A program made the position numbers and the translations under genes. The notes beneath the pieces are model-generated. The model was not told the origin of the DNA, searched no databases, and saw only the letters and a list, made by a program, of their open reading frames with translations. From assembly GCA_023416575.1 (NCBI GenBank), contig JAEZHL010000058.1:1-6926 (forward strand): DNA of 6,926 bases, given 5' to 3'. The stretch comes from Pseudomonadota bacterium (lineage in GTDB: Bacteria; Pseudomonadota; Alphaproteobacteria; Rhizobiales; Hyphomicrobiaceae). This document shows positions 1-6,796 of this stretch, one piece after another. Position 1 is the first letter of the stretch. Every line of letters starts with the position of its first letter.

Positions 1-115
1 CCGGCCTCGCCTCCTGGGCCGCGAACCGGCGGACGAGAATGGCCGACGTCAGCAGATAGACACAGCCAAGGAAAGCTGCGGCGAGGCAGGTGGCCGAAAC
101 GAGTGTGAGAAGCAT
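1..115 (-). CDS. N-terminal fragment of a membrane protein, possibly an HpnI-like glycosyltransferase (runs off left edge)
   Basis: An ATG at 113-115 on the minus strand opens a frame with no stop for 38 codons, up to the window edge. It begins MLLTLVSATCLAAA and continues FLGCVYLLTSAILVRRFAA. This is one hydrophobic helix (about residues 2-29) followed by an arginine-rich stretch, which fits an N-terminal signal anchor with the following domain in the cytoplasm. A good ribosome binding site, GGTGAG, lies six bases upstream and overlaps the stop of the preceding YkoP-like gene; the gap between stop and start is seven bases, so this is very probably the next gene of the same operon. The helix followed by a VRRFA-like sequence resembles my recollection of the start of HpnI-type (ceramide glucosyltransferase-like) family 2 glycosyltransferases. 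No catalytic motif falls inside the window, so the product name is a guess, while the existence of a gene is well supported. Confidence 0.6.
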   Translation of the reverse strand, partial: MLLTLVSATCLAAAFLGCVYLLTSAILVRRFAAQEARP

Positions 116-122
116 GGCCCGC

Positions 123-791
123 TCACCCTGGACCACGCACAGGGCCATGCAACCGCATCAGCTTCGCGCGCGACATCACCACCTCGGCTTTATCGCGCGC
201 CAGATCATCCCAGCCCCACGCCGCCGGATTCCTGGCCAGCACGAGCATCGTGATCAGAATGTTCTCCCCGAGCCGATGCAGCCCCTTCATGGGCCCGCCA
301 ACTGGCTCCTGTGCCACGGGTTCAAACCCGTACCGCATCGCCAGCTTGACGATCGTCGGCGTCTGCGTTTTCGGGCCGAGTGTCATTTCGCCCCGAATGG
401 CCTCGATATCGCCCAGATCCGGCCGGCTTTCGACGTATCGGGCCAGCTCTTGCATCGAAAACCGGAGCTTTTCGGCAAGCGCGCGTGCCCACTTGAGCGT
501 CAGCCCTTCCTTCGGAAACAACGGGACCTGCTCGTTCCAGACGTGAAGCGTGATGATCCGGACCCCCGCGGCCAAGCAGGTTCCATCCGCCAGCGTGATC
601 GCCCGGTCGAGCGATTGGATCTGAATACGGAATATGCAGTCCGGATCGGCGGAATATGCGACCACCCCCTGCCGCCTGCGCAGCCACGCATCCAGCTTGT
701 AGACGGCATTCGCCAGCCGGCCCGGCTGCGCGGCCTCATCTCCACCCGATGCAGGCGTCAGCGGCTGCCCCGCGCTCCCTGTCGGCCTCAT
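123..791 (-). CDS. YkoP-like domain protein, function unknown
   Basis: This is a 222-residue soluble protein with no signal peptide and no convincing membrane helix. Residues 53-90 (starting IFRIQI, then LADGT and ITLHVWNEQVP) look like the core of the YkoP-like family, in which a beta-rich segment carries a T-L-x-DGT element and an H-x-x-N element. The C-terminal part (RLGENILITMLV at about 173-184, then EVVMSRAKLMRLHG at about 203-216) matches my recollection of a conserved S-R-x-x-L-x-x-x-G ending in that family. The first 25 residues are low complexity and probably disordered. The ATG at 789-791 follows the stop of the methyltransferase gene by one base and has a GGAG site seven bases upstream, so the start is secure and translation is probably coupled. 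YkoP-like genes are often found near glycosyltransferases, which fits both sides of this operon. The biochemical role is not known to me. The family assignment comes from memory of sequence patterns and is moderate. Confidence 0.8.
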   Translation of the reverse strand: MRPTGSAGQPLTPASGGDEAAQPGRLANAVYKLDAWLRRRQGVVAYSADPDCIFRIQIQSLDRAITLADGTCLAAGVRIITLHVWNEQVPLFPKEGLTLKWARALAEKLRFSMQELARYVESRPDLGDIEAIRGEMTLGPKTQTPTIVKLAMRYGFEPVAQEPVGGPMKGLHRLGENILITMLVLARNPAAWGWDDLARDKAEVVMSRAKLMRLHGPVRGPG

Positions 792-792
792 C

Positions 793-2049
793 TCACCACT
801 CCAGACTGCCGGCTGACGGAGGGTTCAGGTTGCCATCATACTGGTACGCGCGCGTCCACGGCCGCTCTGCCATTCCCTGGGCACGCGGCTTCAGGGCGAG
901 GACCTGAGCCACCGACAGCCATCCGCGATCAAAGGCGAAGGCCATGGCAGCCATGTAAATGCGCCAGATCCGATACTGTTCCGGGCTCGCCGCATGTATC
1001 GCCCCCGTGGACCGCGCTTCGAGCCGCCGAACCCAATGTTTCAAGGTCAGCGCATAATGCGGCCGCAGATTTTCGACATCGACGACCTCCAACCCGCTCG
1101 CCGCCACCTCGTGCGCAACCCGCGACAACGACGGCAGCTCCCCGCCCGGAAAAACGTGTTTGTCGATCAATTCGCCACCCGGCAGGCCCTTGGCCCGGCC
1201 GCCCGCATCACCCTGCGTGATGCCGTGATTGAGGACAGCGCCGCCGGGTTTCAGCAGCCGACCGATTGTCCCAAAATAAACTGGCATATTCGCAAGGCCG
1301 ACGTGCTCGTACATTCCGACCGACACCACCTTGTCGAAACTCTCCCTGCCGTCGATATCGCGATAATCCTGCAAACGTATTTCGATGCGGTCCGCCAATC
1401 CGGCGTCGGCGATCTCCTGCCGTGCCAATGACACCTGCTGCTCGCTCAGCGTCACCCCGACACCTTCGATGCCGTGATGCGCAGCGGCCCAGCGCAACAG
1501 TCCGCCCCAGCCGCATCCGATGTCGAGCAACCGCTCCCCCGGCTTCAGCCGCAGCTTGCGGCAGATGTGCTCCAGCTTCTGCTCCTGCGCCGTATCCAGC
1601 GCCTCCGCGCCCGTCCGGAAATAGGCGCAGGAATAGACCAGATGCCTATCCAGCCAGAGCCGATAGAAATCGTTGGAAACATCGTAGTGATGGCGAATTG
1701 CTGCCGCATCGCGCCGACGGCTATGGCGAAACGGAACAAGAGCCGCCGCGCGCGCCACCCGACTGAGCAGCGGCGTCGTGCCGATCCGCTCCGCCAGATC
1801 GATCCCAACGCTGATGATATCCTCGACCTTGCCCTCCACTCCGAGCTCGCCACTGACATAAGCATCGCCGAGCCGCGCGAAATTGCCGGTCAGCAAATAC
1901 CGCAGCAGCCGTCTCGATCCGAGTTTGATGGCCACGCGCGGGGCGGGCGAAAAATCAAAGCTATCCCCATCCCAGAGAACGACCCGCAGCGGCACGCTTC
2001 CCTTCAACCGGCGCTGCAAGTAGTCGAACGTGCGATGACGCATGGACAT
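793..2049 (-). CDS. Cyclopropane-fatty-acyl-phospholipid synthase family SAM-dependent methyltransferase
   Basis: The protein has 418 residues from the ATG at 2047-2049. Family members use S-adenosylmethionine to add a methylene bridge (or a methyl group) to cis-unsaturated acyl chains of membrane phospholipids at the cytoplasmic membrane surface. Signature features are in order: HHYDVSNDFY near 120, YSCAYF at 139-144, the SAM-binding motif LLDIGCGWGG at 174-183, MYEHVG at 246-251, LNHGI at 273-277 and HYALTLKHW near 331-339. The residues equivalent to the E. coli Cfa bicarbonate site (Cys139, Glu239, His266, Ile268, Tyr317) are present here as Cys141, Glu248, His275, Ile277 and Tyr332, so the enzyme should be active. 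Length is normal or slightly long for the family. The open frame extends 33 codons upstream to a TTG at 2148, but that stretch does not look like family sequence; I prefer the ATG at 2049, with another ATG two codons later. No strong ribosome binding site precedes either ATG. Whether it makes cyclopropane rings or another lipid methylation cannot be read from the sequence. Confidence 0.93.
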   Translation of the reverse strand: MSMRHRTFDYLQRRLKGSVPLRVVLWDGDSFDFSPAPRVAIKLGSRRLLRYLLTGNFARLGDAYVSGELGVEGKVEDIISVGIDLAERIGTTPLLSRVARAAALVPFRHSRRRDAAAIRHHYDVSNDFYRLWLDRHLVYSCAYFRTGAEALDTAQEQKLEHICRKLRLKPGERLLDIGCGWGGLLRWAAAHHGIEGVGVTLSEQQVSLARQEIADAGLADRIEIRLQDYRDIDGRESFDKVVSVGMYEHVGLANMPVYFGTIGRLLKPGGAVLNHGITQGDAGGRAKGLPGGELIDKHVFPGGELPSLSRVAHEVAASGLEVVDVENLRPHYALTLKHWVRRLEARSTGAIHAASPEQYRIWRIYMAAMAFAFDRGWLSVAQVLALKPRAQGMAERPWTRAYQYDGNLNPPSAGSLEW

Positions 2050-2148
2050 GACTGGCGCAACCCGGCGATCGGCTGCCGCGCCGTCGCTTCCTGCGGCGAT
2101 CAACCATCGAACGCCGAAAATGGTTCTGTCGCTGAGAGCCCACCCCAA

Positions 2149-3174
2149 TCATTCCTGATACAGCGTATCCAGGACGATCCTGAACGTTACGGCCGCCGGA
2201 ATGGCGAGCAGCACACCGATCGGTCCGAAAAGATAGCCGCCGATAAGCAGGCAGAAGATAATCATGACCGGGTGAATGCGAGCGGCCTCTCCGAGAACGA
2301 GCGGGCCGACGAGTTGATCGATCGACAACCGCAACGCCGTTGCATAGATCGCATATTCGATGATGCTGCCGATTCCTTGCGCGTTCTGAATCGCGATCAT
2401 GCCGGCCACGAGTGCCGCCGCAAATGGCCCGATGAACGGGATCAACTCGAGGAACCCGGTCAGTATGGCCAGCAGCACCGCGTGTGGTAATCCCAGGAAG
2501 TACTCGAGACCGATATACGCGGCGATGGACGTGTAGATAACGACCACACCCAAGCCCGCAAAATAGCGGAGCAACGCCGGCTCGAGTCTCCCCCACAGTT
2601 GCCGAACGAATGGCCGTTGCTCTGGCGGCACCAGCCAAAACGCTCCTTCGGCGATGCGCGGGCCGTCGAAAATCATATACGCGAACAGCACGAGCGTGAT
2701 GAACAGCCCGATCATGGACGCGAAGCCCAATCCAGCAACAGTCAGAAATCGGCTGGGCTCGCCGATCCAGGACCGCAGCGAACCGACGGCTTCTTGCGCC
2801 ATCGTCTCAGCCGTCATCGTTCGCCCGAACATTGTAAACGGCTCGTCGCCGACGGTCCCGGCGATGGCGGATCTGATGATGCCTTCGAAGTTTTCGATGA
2901 CGCCCAACCCCTCGCGCAAGAGCGGTGGGAGCGCGATCCAGCCCAGCGCGCCGAGTCCAGCGACCACCACGGCAAACACCACGAACGCGGCGACGGCGCG
3001 CGGAATGCCAATTCGTGATACGATCAAGTTCACGAGCGGCGTGCAGACGAACGCCAGCACCCCGGCGATGACGAATGGCAGCAGCAACGGCTGCACGATG
3101 TAGGCGACGATCGCGATCGCGACGATGATGAACACCACGCCGCGGCCGGGAATGCGACGCAGGTGCTCGGTCAT
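2149..3174 (-). CDS. AI-2E/PerM family integral membrane transporter
   Basis: The protein has 341 residues and the layout of the AI-2E transporter (PerM, UPF0118) family: two or three helices at the N-terminus (about 11-33, 34-52 and 58-84), a soluble segment (about 85-145), then further helices to the end. Diagnostic C-terminal sequence is present: LLAILTGFLELIPFIGPFAA at about 234-253, then IDQLVGPLVLG at 285-295, HPV at 301-303 and GGYLFGPIGVLLAIPAA at about 312-328. Members export or import diverse substrates (autoinducer 2 in TqsA; Na+/H+ exchange in some relatives), and family membership alone does not set the substrate. The ATG at 3172-3174 overlaps the TGA of the upstream glycosyltransferase as ATGA, and there is no strong ribosome binding site, so translation probably depends on coupling. 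Its place between a glycosyltransferase and a lipid methyltransferase suggests a role tied to envelope lipids, which is inference only. Confidence 0.92.
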   Translation of the reverse strand: MTEHLRRIPGRGVVFIIVAIAIVAYIVQPLLLPFVIAGVLAFVCTPLVNLIVSRIGIPRAVAAFVVFAVVVAGLGALGWIALPPLLREGLGVIENFEGIIRSAIAGTVGDEPFTMFGRTMTAETMAQEAVGSLRSWIGEPSRFLTVAGLGFASMIGLFITLVLFAYMIFDGPRIAEGAFWLVPPEQRPFVRQLWGRLEPALLRYFAGLGVVVIYTSIAAYIGLEYFLGLPHAVLLAILTGFLELIPFIGPFAAALVAGMIAIQNAQGIGSIIEYAIYATALRLSIDQLVGPLVLGEAARIHPVMIIFCLLIGGYLFGPIGVLLAIPAAVTFRIVLDTLYQE

Positions 3175-4379
3175 GAGCGCTGCAAATCCGAAACAGGAGC
3201 CGAGCCCGAGCGCCGTGATACATGGCGCTCACCGGGATAGGTGCGACCCTTCCACACGACGCGCCCGGTTCGGCGTCGCCAGATGCTCTCGATGACGAGC
3301 TTTGCTCCTATCGTATATCCGACCGGAAATAAGAGGCCGTACCAGACGGGAATGGAGAAATGGCGCGCCCCCGCAATGTGAAATCCGAAAGCGGCAGCAG
3401 CGGCGATGCACGCTGCCAGGAGTGACGCCGTTTCTATGACACCTGAATTCCAGGTCAGCACGGTCGAGAACGGGAGCGCGACCGACGCCCAGGCCGGGAC
3501 TACGCCGGCCGAGATGATGGTAAGCGCCCGCGCCGGCCCGCCGAGCATATCCACCAGGTTTCGCGTCACGCCCGTCCGCAGGCTGGCATAACCCTCGTAC
3601 ATGCGCGCGCTGATGAGCCGGTCGCCCCCGAACATCGCGGTCCGGCAGCCGTTTCGCTTCAGCACACGCGCCAGCTCGAGATCCTCGCTCAAGGCACCGG
3701 CCACAGCAGCATGCCCGCCGGCTTTCTCGTACGCGGATCGCCGCACCAGAATGAACTGGCCGCAGGCGGCTGTTTTCTCGCATTCGGGATCGAGCGGATC
3801 GCGCACATCATGCGTGAACGCCAGCAGATAGAATCCGCACGGCATTACCAGGCGCTCGGCCGCGCTCTCCAACTCCTGGCGCGGCGCAAGCGACAGAAAA
3901 TCCAAACCGTCCTGCTGCGCAGCGGCCAAGGCGCTCGCCAGAAGCTCCGGCCTGGGGCGGGTATCGGCATCCAGAAAGCAGAGCCATTCGGAGTCGGCAT
4001 CGCGTTGCGCGCCAAACCAGCAGGCATGCGATTTCCCCGTCCACCCCGGCGTCGGCGGTGGCGCGGACGTTACGGAGATCATAGGGCACGTTCGTGCGAT
4101 GTCCGCTGAGATCGCCTTCGTCCCGTCGCTGGAGCCGTCGTCGATGACGTGCACGGTGAGACGTGAGGATGGATAGGTCTGGCCGGCCAATCCTTCGAGG
4201 CAAGCGCCGATTTTCGATGCCTCATTGCGCGCCGGAACGATAACCGCGATCCAGGGGGCCGCTTCTTCGCTAGGTGCAGCGACGGGCTGCAGAACCCGAA
4301 AGTAGCGCTGCTGATCCATCGCCCGCCCGATGAGCCCGGCGACCACGATCAGCAGCAGCAGAGAAGCAACCAGTTCCAC
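3171..4379 (-). CDS. Membrane family 2 glycosyltransferase, HpnB/CrtQ-like
   Basis: Taken from the GTG at 4377-4379 the protein has 402 residues. A signal-anchor helix (about 3-20) is followed by a GT-A glycosyltransferase domain: IAVIVPARNEA at 44-54, DDGSSDGT at 80-87, GWTGKSHACWFGA at about 112-124, the metal-binding DAD at 137-139, and the SEDLELA acid motif with Glu232-Asp233. A partly degenerate element (about 259-275, MYEGYASLRTG) takes the place of the usual Q-x-x-R-W motif. Three helices follow (about 286-309, 314-337 and 344-367), then GRVVWKGRTYPG at 372-383, an ending typical of this group. Such enzymes move a sugar from a nucleotide donor to a lipid acceptor at the inner membrane; relatives include the hopanoid-associated HpnB and the carotenoid glycosyltransferase CrtQ. 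The acceptor here cannot be determined. The frame stays open upstream to another GTG at 4442 (423 residues), but the extra residues are unlike the family, span a hairpin-forming repeat and lack a ribosome binding site. The start is therefore uncertain; the stop is secure. Confidence 0.9.
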   Translation of the reverse strand: MELVASLLLLIVVAGLIGRAMDQQRYFRVLQPVAAPSEEAAPWIAVIVPARNEASKIGACLEGLAGQTYPSSRLTVHVIDDGSSDGTKAISADIARTCPMISVTSAPPPTPGWTGKSHACWFGAQRDADSEWLCFLDADTRPRPELLASALAAAQQDGLDFLSLAPRQELESAAERLVMPCGFYLLAFTHDVRDPLDPECEKTAACGQFILVRRSAYEKAGGHAAVAGALSEDLELARVLKRNGCRTAMFGGDRLISARMYEGYASLRTGVTRNLVDMLGGPARALTIISAGVVPAWASVALPFSTVLTWNSGVIETASLLAACIAAAAAFGFHIAGARHFSIPVWYGLLFPVGYTIGAKLVIESIWRRRTGRVVWKGRTYPGERHVSRRSGSAPVSDLQRS

Positions 4380-4396
4380 GTCCCGACAACCCGCAA

Positions 4397-4431
4397 AACA
4401 TTGGGCCAAACCGCCGAAACGGCCGAATGTT
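4397..4431 (-). repeat. Imperfect inverted repeat (possible attenuator or weak terminator) between the metal ATPase and glycosyltransferase genes
   Basis: Arms at 4397-4407 and 4421-4431 are complementary in 10 of 11 positions: AACATT pairs with AATGTT and GGCC with GGCC, with one mismatched pair (4403 with 4425) and a 13-base loop. Read on the minus strand, the downstream arm ends in a run of four T followed by GCGGG. It lies 38 to 72 bases after the ATPase stop and about 18 bases before the preferred glycosyltransferase start. The T run is short and partly inside the stem, so this would be a weak intrinsic terminator at best; it could instead be an attenuator, an RNA processing site or chance. 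Its position argues that this spacer is non-coding and that the glycosyltransferase starts at 4379. Confidence 0.35.
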
Positions 4432-4468
4432 CCGCGTTTCACACGTGCCAGCGGATTTGGCCGGCAGG

Positions 4469-6796
4469 TTATTCGGGCTCGAGAGCGCGGTAGATCTCAT
4501 CCTCCTGGGCGACATGCAGGCGGGTGATCGCTTCCAGACCGTGCAGCATACGCTGGATCTCATAGCGTTGAGCATCGGTCGGCCCTTCCTTGGGCAACGC
4601 TTCGCGCAGGGAGGTCAAGGCATGGACCTGCCGCTGGATCTCCATGTGCGTTCGGCTCATGCCAGCCAGCGCATTGGGCTCGCCAGCACGTTGCCGGATC
4701 CGCGCATAGATCACCTCGTCTTCGCGCTTTTCGTGCGGCAGCAACCGCGTGCGAAGCACGGAGTCCAGATCCGCAAGCTGGCGCCGCAGGTCCGGCCCAG
4801 GCAGATAGCGGCTGCGATCCGCGGCAATGCGGATGTCGTCGAGCACGTCCGCAAGGGCGCGATGCTCGGCATTCAGTTTCTGCAGTTCCTCGCGGCTCAA
4901 CGCGCTCGGCCTCATCCTCATCCAGATCGGCTCGCCGAGTGCGCGTAAGGCATTCAGGATCACGAGGACATCGATCCCCTCCTGCAGCAGCGCGCCCTGG
5001 ACGGGGGTCAGGTATCCGAACGCGGCCACGATCATCGCCGCCACGGACATGCCCATCCCGGCGATGACGCTTTGCCGCGCGATGCCGCGCGAGCGGTGAG
5101 CGATCCGCACCGCGCTCACCAGCCGGTCGAGCCTGTCGACCAGGATGACGACATCGGCCGCTTCGGAGGATGCCGCGGCACCGCGGGCGCCCATCGCGAC
5201 ACCGAGATCGGCAGCAGCCAGGGCGGGAGCGTCATTGACGCCATCACCCACCATCATCACCGGCCCGTGCTGTCGCTCGACCGCGACAGCGGCCGTCTTG
5301 TCCTGCGGCCTCATCTCGCTTTCGACGCGATCGACGCCAAGGAACGCCGCCACGCTCTCCGCCAGATCGGCCCGGTCGCCCGTGACCAGCACGATCCGGC
5401 CGACGCCGGCATCGCGCAGCTGCCGCAGCACGGTTCCGGCTTCCGGCCTCACCTGATCGGCTAGCAGGAGAACGCCGGCCAGCTCGCCGTCCATCGCCAC
5501 CGCAACCGCCACGGTGCCGCCGCGTCTGATCCAGGCATCCATGTCGGCGCTGAATCCGGACGGCGCGACGTGAGCCTTGACGTAATCCCATCCGCCGACG
5601 ATCAGCTCGCGCTCTTCCACCCGACCCATGACGCCCGCCCCCGGCAGCTCGCGAACGCCGCTCGGCGTCACCAGACGCAGCCCCCGTTCGCGCGCTGCGG
5701 CAACGATCGCCTCGGCGATGACGTGGTGTGATCCTTGGTCCAAGGACGCGGCCAGGCGCAGCACTTCCAGTGCATCGAGGTCGGGACGCACCTTCATTTC
5801 GATCAGCCGGGCACGGCCGTCGGTGACGGTGCCCGTCTTGTCGAGTAGAACGGTTTTGATCTCAGCAAGCATCTCGAGGGCGCCGCCGCCTTTGACGAGC
5901 ACGCCTCTTTTCGCACACCGCGACACACCGGCAATGATGGCCACCGGCACTGCGAGAATGAGGGGGCAAGGCGTTGCGACGACCAGAACCGCGAGCGCTC
6001 GCACCGCTTCACCGCTCGCAAGCCATGCCGCGCCGGCCAGCACCAACGTCACGCCCAGAAACACCAACGAGTACCGGTCGGCAAGCCGGGCCATCGGCGC
6101 CTTGGACGCCTGGGCGGCTTCGACCAACCGGATGATGCCAGCATAGGTACTGTTCGCGGCCGTGCTCGTCACTTGCAGATCAAATGCATCGCCAGCGTTG
6201 GTCGAGCCGCTCATCACGGCCTCGCCCGCCAGGCGCCGGACAGGCAGCGCCTCGCCCGTCAATGCGGACTGATCGAGAGTTGCATCGCCCTTCTCGACGC
6301 TGCCATCGACCGGCACCACCTCTCCGCGGCGTACGAGGATGCGATCCCCCGGCACGAGCTCGGCCAGGGCGACCTCGCGCAGCTCGCCATCGGAGTAGCG
6401 CGCAGCCGTACGCGGCACCCGCGAGAGCAGCGCGGTCATCGTCGCCCGGGCGCGGCGCTGCGCATATCCCTCGAGGGCCTCGCCGCCGGTATACATCAGC
6501 GCGATGATCGCGCCCGCGAGCTGCTCGCCCAGGATGAGCGCCCCGGCCATCGCAAGCGCGGCGATGAGATCGAGGCCGAATTCCCCGCGGCGAAAACTGA
6601 GCCCGATATCGACGATAAGAGTGAGCAGGACGAGCGCCGTCGCGGCCGCCCAGACCTCGCCGCCCGTGTCCGGCTGGCCTGCCAGCCACAGCGCCCCGCC
6701 GATGGCCAGCGCTGCCGCGACCACCGGCAGGAGGAAACGCTTGATGACCGCTACCCCGCTGAGCAGGGCAGGCGTGCGTCGTACTGCCTCCATCAT
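4469..6796 (-). CDS. P1B-5-type transition metal ATPase with C-terminal hemerythrin-like domain (Nia-like, probable Ni/Fe exporter)
   Basis: The protein has 775 residues from the ATG at 6794-6796, which has GAGG seven bases upstream; the frame runs on to a TTG at 6913, but that extension looks non-coding. There is no N-terminal metal-binding domain. Helices lie at about 21-39, 48-66, 75-90 and 92-108, then the actuator domain with SALTGE at 177-182, helices at about 243-261 and 265-288 carrying TPCPL at 275-279 in place of the common CPC, the phosphorylation site DKTGT at 319-323 (Asp319), VTGD at 471-474, GDGVNDAP at 517-524, and final helices at about 581-620 ending in an ALLQEGIDVLVILNALRAL-type segment. 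Residues from about 632 to 775 form a hemerythrin-like helical bundle with candidate ligands His645, His688, Glu692, His717, His761 and Glu765 (HxxxE twice). TPC plus a C-terminal hemerythrin domain defines P1B-5 ATPases, of which Sinorhizobium Nia is linked to nickel and iron. The usual HP motif reads HHV at about 357-359. Substrate is inferred from the subgroup. A second ATG at 6791-6793 is an alternative start. Confidence 0.93.
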   Translation of the reverse strand: MMEAVRRTPALLSGVAVIKRFLLPVVAAALAIGGALWLAGQPDTGGEVWAAATALVLLTLIVDIGLSFRRGEFGLDLIAALAMAGALILGEQLAGAIIALMYTGGEALEGYAQRRARATMTALLSRVPRTAARYSDGELREVALAELVPGDRILVRRGEVVPVDGSVEKGDATLDQSALTGEALPVRRLAGEAVMSGSTNAGDAFDLQVTSTAANSTYAGIIRLVEAAQASKAPMARLADRYSLVFLGVTLVLAGAAWLASGEAVRALAVLVVATPCPLILAVPVAIIAGVSRCAKRGVLVKGGGALEMLAEIKTVLLDKTGTVTDGRARLIEMKVRPDLDALEVLRLAASLDQGSHHVIAEAIVAAARERGLRLVTPSGVRELPGAGVMGRVEERELIVGGWDYVKAHVAPSGFSADMDAWIRRGGTVAVAVAMDGELAGVLLLADQVRPEAGTVLRQLRDAGVGRIVLVTGDRADLAESVAAFLGVDRVESEMRPQDKTAAVAVERQHGPVMMVGDGVNDAPALAAADLGVAMGARGAAASSEAADVVILVDRLDRLVSAVRIAHRSRGIARQSVIAGMGMSVAAMIVAAFGYLTPVQGALLQEGIDVLVILNALRALGEPIWMRMRPSALSREELQKLNAEHRALADVLDDIRIAADRSRYLPGPDLRRQLADLDSVLRTRLLPHEKREDEVIYARIRQRAGEPNALAGMSRTHMEIQRQVHALTSLREALPKEGPTDAQRYEIQRMLHGLEAITRLHVAQEDEIYRALEPE

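Noticed and set aside
90..1220. Long plus-strand open frame of 376 codons
   Set aside because: It is antisense to the YkoP-like gene and the end of the methyltransferase gene; its product is Arg/Pro/His-rich low-complexity sequence with no domain or ribosome binding site.
2062..2105. Short inverted and direct repeats (CGCCG/CGGCG and repeated GATCGCCG) before the methyltransferase
   Set aside because: The stems are only about five bases and the repeats eight bases, which is expected by chance in GC-rich DNA, and there is no T run.
1474..2490. Long plus-strand open frame of 338 codons
   Set aside because: It lies antisense to the methyltransferase and permease genes, whose products have clear family motifs. 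Its translation is rich in Arg, Pro, Ala and Asp with no recognisable domain, as expected for a shadow frame in GC-rich DNA.
5229..5262. Repetitive-looking CATCA/CACC stretch on the plus strand
   Set aside because: It encodes the conserved GDGVNDAP region and the preceding residues of the ATPase on the minus strand, so coding constraint explains it.
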